The notes beneath the pieces were generated by a model. It did no database searches. It saw nothing but the letters and a program-made list of their open reading frames with translations, and was not told the origin of the DNA. Both the position numbers and the translations under genes were made by a program. Positions 29,355 to 33,936 of a DNA stretch of 33,936 bases are shown here, one piece after another. How positions within the stretch are numbered: position 1 is the stretch's first letter; the number at the start of each line of letters is the position of its first letter. Source of the stretch: Prorocentrum cordatum (lineage: Eukaryota > Sar > Dinophyceae > Prorocentrales > Prorocentraceae); contig CAUYUJ010018551.1 of NCBI GenBank assembly GCA_963575745.1, positions 167,501 through 201,436 of the forward strand, written 5' to 3'.

Positions 29355-29726
29355 TTACTCGTCGGCCTGCAAGCCGTCCCGCACCAGGATCGCCACGCCG
29401 CCTGAGGTCGCCAGAGGCCCCTGCTTCTCCGTCAACACTGCCGCGTGGAGGAAGGCCACGTACCCCAGGCCTCGAGCCTGGGCCGCCGCACTGGGCAGGC
29501 GCTCATGCGGGAGCCTCGTCTCCTGCAGCGCCACGACGTCGGGCCAGTAGTGGTACGCCTTGAAGAAGGCTTCAATGACCTCAATGCTCCTGCTCCAAGT
29601 ATTGCCATTGCAGCCGAGCAAGACGAGGCCAGCTCGGAGCTGCTGGCCTCCTGCCCTGTCACCAGGCGGCGCCTTGCCGATGACGGCAGCCTCGCGAGCC
29701 GCACGCTCCTCGACGCCAGGCTCCAT
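29355..29726 (-). CDS. Element 2 ORF2 N-terminus: first half of endonuclease
   Basis: From the ATG at 29726, 123 codons lead to TAA at 29357-29355. The product reads MEPGVEERAA and so on, then LVLLGCNGNTW (about residues 34-44; the Asn-containing first EN motif), DVVALQETRL (E69, the catalytic QET motif) and SGGVAILVRDGL (108-119). These are the N-terminal motifs of an apurinic-type EN. The rest of the domain lies in the same frame immediately beyond the TAA, so the two pieces are one gene split by one nonsense codon. The ATG was chosen because it is the last in-frame Met before EN; the frame itself is open much further upstream, so translation could start differently. Confidence 0.88.
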   Translation of the reverse strand: MEPGVEERAAREAAVIGKAPPGDRAGGQQLRAGLVLLGCNGNTWSRSIEVIEAFFKAYHYWPDVVALQETRLPHERLPSAAAQARGLGYVAFLHAAVLTEKQGPLATSGGVAILVRDGLQADE

Positions 29727-30159
29727 GTCCGCCGAGCCCCTGGTCGCGGGGCCCTCCGCCCCCACCAGGACTGGAGGGGGGACCTGGCCCCGCGCTCCAG
29801 CGCTCCTAGACGGCGTCGGCGGGCAGCTCGCCTGCACGGGAGGTGGCCACCGCTGGGGGGGGGGCCGTCCCTCCGCCCCTCCGGTAGCGAGCGGGGGGTG
29901 CGCTTGCCCTTCACCAACGGGACCGAGAGCTGCGACGTCGTGGGGCTGAATCCCACCGCTCTCGGCCCCTGACTGGCCGTCGGGGGGCCACCTCGGTGTT
30001 CCCGACCGCGCCAGCTGGCTACTTCGGGCAAGGGCCTTGGGCGCCGCCCGCCGCCTGCGAGGGGCTCTGACGCGCCAGCGGCCGTCGCAGCGCCGCCTCC
30101 ACCTGTCCCAGCAGCTGGGCCCCCGAGCTGTGGAGGCTTGCCACACCAGCCCTCCTGCG
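29727..30159 (-). other. Element 2 inter-ORF region
   Basis: About 430 nt lie between the ORF1 stop and the first ATG that precedes EN. The ORF2 frame is open throughout, Pro/Arg/Gly-rich and without a domain. It may be untranslated, or the N-terminal extension of an ORF2 reached by frameshifting or reinitiation. Confidence 0.6.
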
Positions 30160-31458
30160 TCACCCACGGCGCGGCCCGTACCCTGCAGCAGGAGCCACGG
30201 CAGCAGCCGCAGCCACCAAGGGGTCGCCGTCCGAGATGGCCGCCCCTTGCTCTGCGAGGGCCTTGGCGAGGCAGGGCTCCACCTGGGGCCACGCACCCAG
30301 AGTCGCTCCGTGCTGGCCACGGGCCACTGCGGGCCCGTAGGGTCCTTCCGCAGACCTGGCCCGTGGGGCGGGCGGCCCAGCCGCGGACTGGCCTGCCCGC
30401 GGGCCTCCAGGGGCGGGGGCGGCCACGGGCCCACCTGAGGACACGATGTCAAGCGGCATGTCATCGTCCTCAGTCGCGAGGCCGTCGTCGCCAACGCTGT
30501 CGCCCCAGCGCTTCCTGGCCGAGCTGCTGCGGGGTCTGAGCACGTCAGCGACCGCTTCCTTCTGCGTGTTGAGAATGTCGACGATCTCGGAGAACCTGGG
30601 GGGCAACTCAGCCCCGTGCTGCTTGAGGAGGTCCGACAGGGCCCCAACCTGCGTGAGCAGCCCCTGGACAGCGTCCCCGAGCGGGCTCGGCACACCACCG
30701 ACTGCCGCGTTGGCCCTCTGGATCGCCTGCTGCGTGACCTTGGCCTTGGTCTCTTCCAGCTCAGCAATCTGCCCAGTAACTTCATCAACTCCCAACTCGG
30801 CCGCAGACAGCTGCTCCTGCTTCTCCGCGATGAGGTCACGCAGCTCAGCCGCATGCAGCTGGAGCTTCTCCCTCTTGGTGCGGGCATTGGCCAGCTGACG
30901 CTCGACCTTCTGGATGGCGTTGGCCTCGATGTGGAAGACCGAGTGGGGCGGGCGCCCCGTCCGCTGGGCCTCCTGGGCCGACTGCTCGAGCGCGGCGACC
31001 TGGTCCCTGCCCTGCTGGAGGGCCTTCTCCGCCTCCCGCTGGAAGTCCTCCGAGAGCCCGAGCTCCGCGGCCGCCTGGAGCTTGTCGACTCGCTCCTTGG
31101 CCGCCACGAGCTGCGCCTGGAGCTCATCGTACTGAGACTTGGCCTCTCCCAAGGAACGCCCACGCCGTGTCCTGCTGTTGGGGGCGCTGCTGGGTGCCGT
31201 GCTCCCTGAGAGGGCCCGCTGAGAGGCGGAGCGCCTCGCAGCGCGTTGGTCAGCTCTTCCCCTGGGCTGCTGCACGAACCCGTCGGCGTCCACCCGAGGG
31301 GAGACCTTGTCGGAGCGGTACTCCTTCGTCCATGGGGGGGCACTGGTGCCACACGCCTTGCACGTCCAACGCTTGTCGCACCAATTCCAAGCGTTGCAGC
31401 CACGCTTAGCACACAACCAGTAAGCCCTCCGAGCAAGCCCCGAGGCAACCTCCGACAT
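30160..31458 (-). CDS. Element 2 ORF1: Cys-rich, coiled-coil protein (432 aa)
   Basis: The frame runs from ATG at 31458 to TGA at 30162-30160. The N-terminus reads YWLCAKRGCNAWNWC and then WTCKACG, giving paired Cys residues as in a RanBP2-like or zinc-ribbon fold (residues about 13-37). A long charged helical region (about 85-300) includes runs such as AELRDLIAEKQEQLSAAELG and IAELEETKAKV with heptad-like spacing, consistent with a coiled coil. The C-terminal third is Pro/Gly/Ala-rich and probably disordered. By position it is the ORF1 protein of a two-ORF non-LTR element, expected to bind element RNA; that role is inferred. Element 1 has a decayed counterpart. The reading frame appears intact. 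An overlapping frame from 31610 is open across it but gives low-complexity Ser/Arg sequence. Confidence 0.85.
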   Translation of the reverse strand: MSEVASGLARRAYWLCAKRGCNAWNWCDKRWTCKACGTSAPPWTKEYRSDKVSPRVDADGFVQQPRGRADQRAARRSASQRALSGSTAPSSAPNSRTRRGRSLGEAKSQYDELQAQLVAAKERVDKLQAAAELGLSEDFQREAEKALQQGRDQVAALEQSAQEAQRTGRPPHSVFHIEANAIQKVERQLANARTKREKLQLHAAELRDLIAEKQEQLSAAELGVDEVTGQIAELEETKAKVTQQAIQRANAAVGGVPSPLGDAVQGLLTQVGALSDLLKQHGAELPPRFSEIVDILNTQKEAVADVLRPRSSSARKRWGDSVGDDGLATEDDDMPLDIVSSGGPVAAPAPGGPRAGQSAAGPPAPRARSAEGPYGPAVARGQHGATLGAWPQVEPCLAKALAEQGAAISDGDPLVAAAAAVAPAAGYGPRRG

Positions 31459-31613
31459 GGCGGCTCACCGAGGGACTGGCCGCAGCTTGGCCGAGACACA
31501 CGGCCCTGCAGGAACGAAGAAGAACAAAATTGGCGAAGCTTCTGGCTCGTGGCAGAGCGCCCCTCGCGCTCAAGAACGCCCGACGGACTCGCGGTCGTCG
31601 GGTGCGCCATGGC
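31459..31613 (-). other. Element 2 5' UTR
   Basis: 155 nt lie between the spliced leader and the ORF1 ATG. It contains an earlier ATG at 31610 in the other frame (context GCCATGG), which opens the 751-codon overlapping frame that eventually runs into EN. Confidence 0.7.
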
Positions 31614-31635
31614 CTTGAGCCAAAATGGCTACGGA
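31614..31635 (-). other. Complete dinoflagellate spliced leader (DinoSL)
   Basis: The minus strand begins TCCGTAGCCATTTT and ends GGCTCAAG; all 22 nt match the conserved DinoSL with T at the variable first position. Its first base directly follows the target-site duplication, so the SL is the true 5' end of the inserted cDNA. DinoSL is normally added to mRNAs by trans-splicing, so its presence implies an RNA intermediate. Confidence 0.96.
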
Positions 31636-31650
31636 CCGTACTCCTGTGTG
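31636..31650. repeat. Target-site duplication of element 2, right copy
   Basis: CCGTACTCCTGTGTG, identical to 24452-24466, directly abuts the spliced leader. It then continues as GTCTGCCGTGCTCC in correct array phase. Confidence 0.9.
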
Positions 31651-31993
31651 GTCTGCCGTGCTCCGGTGGTCTGCCGTGCTCCTTTGGGGTCTGCCTTGCT
31701 ACTGTGGGGTCTGCCGTGCTCCTGTGTGGTCTGCCGTGCTCCTGTGGTTTGCCTTGCTCCTGTGTGGTCTGCCGTGCTCCTTTTGGGTCTGCTCTGCCGT
31801 GCTCCTGTGGGGTCTGCCGTGCTCCTGTGGGGTCTGCCGTGCTCTTGTGGGGTCTGCCGTGCTCTTGTGTGGTCTGCCGTGCTCCTTTGTGGTCTGCCGT
31901 GCTCCTGTGTGGTCTGCCGTGCTCCTGTGTGGCCTGCCGTGCTCTTGTGTGGTCTGCCGTGCTCCTGTTGGTCTGCCGTGCTCTTCTGTGGTC

Positions 31994-32575
31994 TGCCGTG
32001 CTCCTATGGGGTCTGCCGTTGTTCGGCCGTCTTGAGGGCACTCTTAGGGCATAGTCTGCCGTGCTCCTCGTCTTGGTCTGCCGTGCTCCTCGTCTTGGTC
32101 ATCCTTTCCGTCGTCTTGAGGGCGCTCTTGGTGCCTGGTCTGCCGTGCTCCTCGTCTTGGTCTGCCGTGCTCCTCTCGGTTCCTAAGCCTGGTCTGCCGT
32201 GCTCCTCGTCTTGGTCTGCCGTGCTCCTCTCGGTTCCTACGCGCGGTCTGCCGTGCTCCTGTGGGGAGCACGGCAGACCACAGGTGCCGTGCTCCTATGG
32301 GGTCTGCCGTTGTTCGGCCGTCTTGAGGGCACTCTTAGGGCATAGTCTGCCGTGCTCCTCGTCTTGGTCTGCCGTGCTCCTCGTCTTGGTCATCCTTTCC
32401 GTCGTCTTGAGGGCGCTCTTGGTGCCTGGTCTGCCGTGCTCCTCGTCTTGGTCTGCCGTGCTCCTCTCGGTTCCTAAGCCTGGTCTGCCGTGCTCCTCGT
32501 CGTGGTCTGCCGTGCTCCTCTCGGTTCCTACGCGCGGTCTGCCGTGCTCCTGTGGGGAGCACGGCAGACCACAGG
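31994..32575. repeat. 291-bp tandem duplication in the array
   Basis: 31994-32284 and 32285-32575 are identical apart from one visible substitution (CGTCTTGG versus CGTCGTGG, near 32211 and 32502). Each copy ends in a snapback with arms GGTCTGCCGTGCTCC and GGAGCACGGCAGACC (32245-32259/32265-32279 and 32536-32550/32556-32570). Confidence 0.95.
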
Positions 32576-32614
32576 AGCAAGGCAGACCACACAGGAGCAC
32601 GGCAGACCAAACCT

Positions 32615-32960
32615 CGATTTTTGGAGGATGTCTCGAGCGAAATGGCCGTGGCCTGCCGTGCTCCACACGGGAGCACGGCAGACCACCTGCTCATTTTCTG
32701 AGGACGTCCCGAGCGAAAACGCCTTTTTTGACATAAAAGGTTCTAAAACACCTCTGTCGGCATCTCATTTTTTCGAAGATGTCTCGAGCGAAACGCTCAT
32801 TTGTCATGCATAACAAAAAAATTTGATATTTTTCAACATCCCGATGTTTTGAGGATGTCTCGAGCGAAACCGTCATTTTTGACATAAGACGTCTTAAACG
32901 ATAGCCTCCAACACCTCGATTGTTCGAGGATGTCTCGAGCGAAATGGCCATTTTGGGAAA
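32615..32960. repeat. 75-bp tandem repeat block, copy 2
   Basis: GAGGATGTCTCGAGCGAAA or variants start at 32624, 32700, 32775, 32851 and 32926, spaced 75-76 bp. Between the first and second lies a small snapback of array sequence (CTGCCGTGCTCC 32653-32664, GGAGCACGGCAG 32670-32681). This block ends composite unit 2. Confidence 0.9.
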
Positions 32961-33008
32961 TCCGCCAACGAACGGCGCCGTGCAGCCCCGCAACCCATAG
33001 ATATAAAG

Positions 33009-33039
<31 letters not shown>

Positions 33040-33251
33040 CTCAAGGATTCAGCCAGAACGTCCCGCTTGCTTCTCGTACCTCGAAGACGCTTCCCGTCAT
33101 GGCCATTTTGGGAAATCCGCCAACGAAAAATCCCGTGCGGCGCGGCAACCCATATAGTTAAAGATATATATATATATATATATATATTTACTCAAGGATT
33201 CAGCCAGAACGTCCCGCTTGCTTCTCGTACCTCGAAGACGCTTCCCGTCAT
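32944..33251. repeat. 155-bp tandem duplication containing (TA)n
   Basis: Two copies (32944-33098 and 33099-33251) each begin ATGGCCATTTTGGGAAATCC, contain a (TA)n run (about 33008-33035 and 33165-33187) and end CGAAGACGCTTCCCGTCAT. The TA runs differ in length and there are substitutions around CAACGAA. Confidence 0.95.
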
Positions 33252-33269
33252 ACTTCTTTCTTCTTGAGA

Positions 33270-33500
33270 CGTACTTCGGCTCCTTAGGATTCCATCGGAT
33301 TCCTTAGGATCCTTAGGATTCCTTAGGGTCCTTGGGATCCCTTAGGATCCTTAGGCTTCATTAAGGTCCTTAGGATTCCTGAGGATCCTTGGGAATTCCC
33401 CCGGAACCCTCCGGATTCCTTCAGGAATCCTTAGGAATCCTTACGAACCCATAGGAATCCTGAAAAACCTTTAGGCCGACGGAGAAATCCTTAGGCCGAC
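33270..33500. repeat. CCTTAGGAT-type degenerate minisatellite
   Basis: Words TCCTTAGGATTCC, CCTTAGGATCC and GGAATCCTTAGG repeat at roughly 10 bp with both orientations mixed. Toward the end the unit becomes GGAATCCTTA and then CCTTAGGCCGACGGA (twice). Confidence 0.8.
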
Positions 33501-33536
33501 GGAAATAATTTTGGTGCGGGTCCCTCCTCCTATTCA

Positions 33537-33617
33537 TTTTCCTCCTCCTCCTCCCCCCCCTCCTCCTCGTCGACGACGACGACGACGACGACGACTACTA
33601 CTACTACTACTACACTG

Positions 33618-33708
<91 letters not shown>

Positions 33709-33793
33709 GACTAGTCCAACTACCACTACCCCTACCACTACAACCACCACTACCACTACCATCACCACTACCCCTAGCGCTACTACTACTACG

Positions 33794-33861
<68 letters not shown>

Positions 33862-33877
33862 CACTACTACTACTACA

Positions 33878-33936
<59 letters not shown>
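33537..33936. repeat. (TCC)n, (GAC)n and (TAC)n microsatellites
   Basis: A short (TCC)n and a C-run are followed by (GAC)n (about 33570-33595) and then (TAC)n, which continues to the window edge with an imperfect ACCACTACC part at 33710-33775. Poly-Tyr and poly-Val frames come from it. Confidence 0.95.

Larger units (their letters stand above)
24467..31635 (-). mobile_element. Element 2: full-length SL-tagged non-LTR retrotransposon
   Basis: A 7169-bp minus-strand element is bounded by identical 15-bp duplications. From 5' to 3' it has a complete dinoflagellate spliced leader (31635-31614), a 5' UTR, ORF1 (31458-30160), an inter-ORF region, ORF2 (29726-24765; EN, RT, CCHC-like motif, RNase H and a terminal Cys motif) and a 3' UTR of about 298 nt with hairpins but no poly(A). 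It is inserted in a 20-bp satellite array, which closes in phase if the element and one duplication are removed. One in-frame TAA in EN (29357-29355) is the only obvious coding defect. EN plus RT plus RNase H is known from I-like and some L1-like clades; the exact clade needs a phylogeny. Confidence 0.93.
31636..32612. repeat. 20-bp array B, copy 2, right of element 2
   Basis: The array interrupted by element 2 continues with GTCTGCCGTGCTCCTGTG-type units to about 32030. It then changes to units with CTCGTCTTG or CTCTCGGTTCCTA spacers and includes a 291-bp tandem duplication. From about 32558 the units run in the reverse orientation (GGAGCACGGCAGACC). Confidence 0.9.

Noticed and set aside
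29355-31610. A 751-codon minus-strand frame as a single gene
   Set aside because: Over ORF1 it gives Ser/Arg-rich low-complexity sequence while the other frame has the Cys motif and coiled coil; only its last ~125 codons (EN start) look real.

Overview
The window is dinoflagellate nuclear DNA. The decisive evidence is at 31614-31635: read on the minus strand it is a complete 22-nt dinoflagellate spliced leader (DinoSL, begins TCCGTAGCC and ends GGCTCAAG). GC-rich sequence, heavy trinucleotide microsatellite load, interspersed non-LTR retroelements and the lack of any ordinary host gene all fit. A Prorocentrum-like or other large-genome dinoflagellate is possible, but the sequence does not decide the genus. 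I found no tRNA, rRNA, CRISPR array or bacterial-type operon.

Layout. 1-9.9 kb: no gene. It holds a diverged GC-rich repeat family, an 80-bp unit interleaved with (TCC)n, long (GTC)n, (GGA)n and about 1.5 kb of (CAT)n, with a few near-perfect inverted repeats. 9.9-16.6 kb: a decayed non-LTR retroelement on the minus strand (element 1), with recognisable ORF1, endonuclease (EN), reverse transcriptase (RT) and C-terminal Cys module, broken by many frameshifts. 16.9-18.7 kb: RT remnant of a different lineage (element 3), minus strand, also frameshifted. 18.95-33.0 kb: a higher-order tandem duplication of a composite repeat unit. Its parts, in order, are a 125-bp block, a 10-bp minisatellite, a 20-bp GTCTGCCGTGCTCCTGTGTG array, a leader, a 197-bp satellite, the 20-bp array again with an embedded hairpin, and a 75-bp repeat block. 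33.0-33.9 kb: a 155-bp tandem duplication with (TA)n, a CCTTAGG minisatellite and (TAC)n.

The centrepiece is element 2 (24467-31635, minus strand, about 7.17 kb). It is an apparently full-length non-LTR retrotransposon inserted into the second copy of the composite unit. It carries the whole DinoSL at its 5' end, abutting a 15-bp target-site duplication CCGTACTCCTGTGTG (24452-24466 and 31636-31650). Removing it restores the 20-bp array in phase. It encodes ORF1 (Cys-rich zinc-finger-like N-terminus plus coiled coil) and a long ORF2 (EN, RT, CCHC-like motif, RNase H with all four acidic catalytic residues, terminal Cys motif), interrupted by one in-frame TAA inside EN. There is no poly(A) tail; hairpins lie near the 3' end.

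Interpretation: the structure is best explained by transcription of the parent, trans-splicing of the spliced leader onto its RNA, full-length reverse transcription to the cap, and insertion into a pre-existing satellite array. The RNA and insertion history are inferred; the SL, target duplication, phase and coding motifs are read directly from the sequence.
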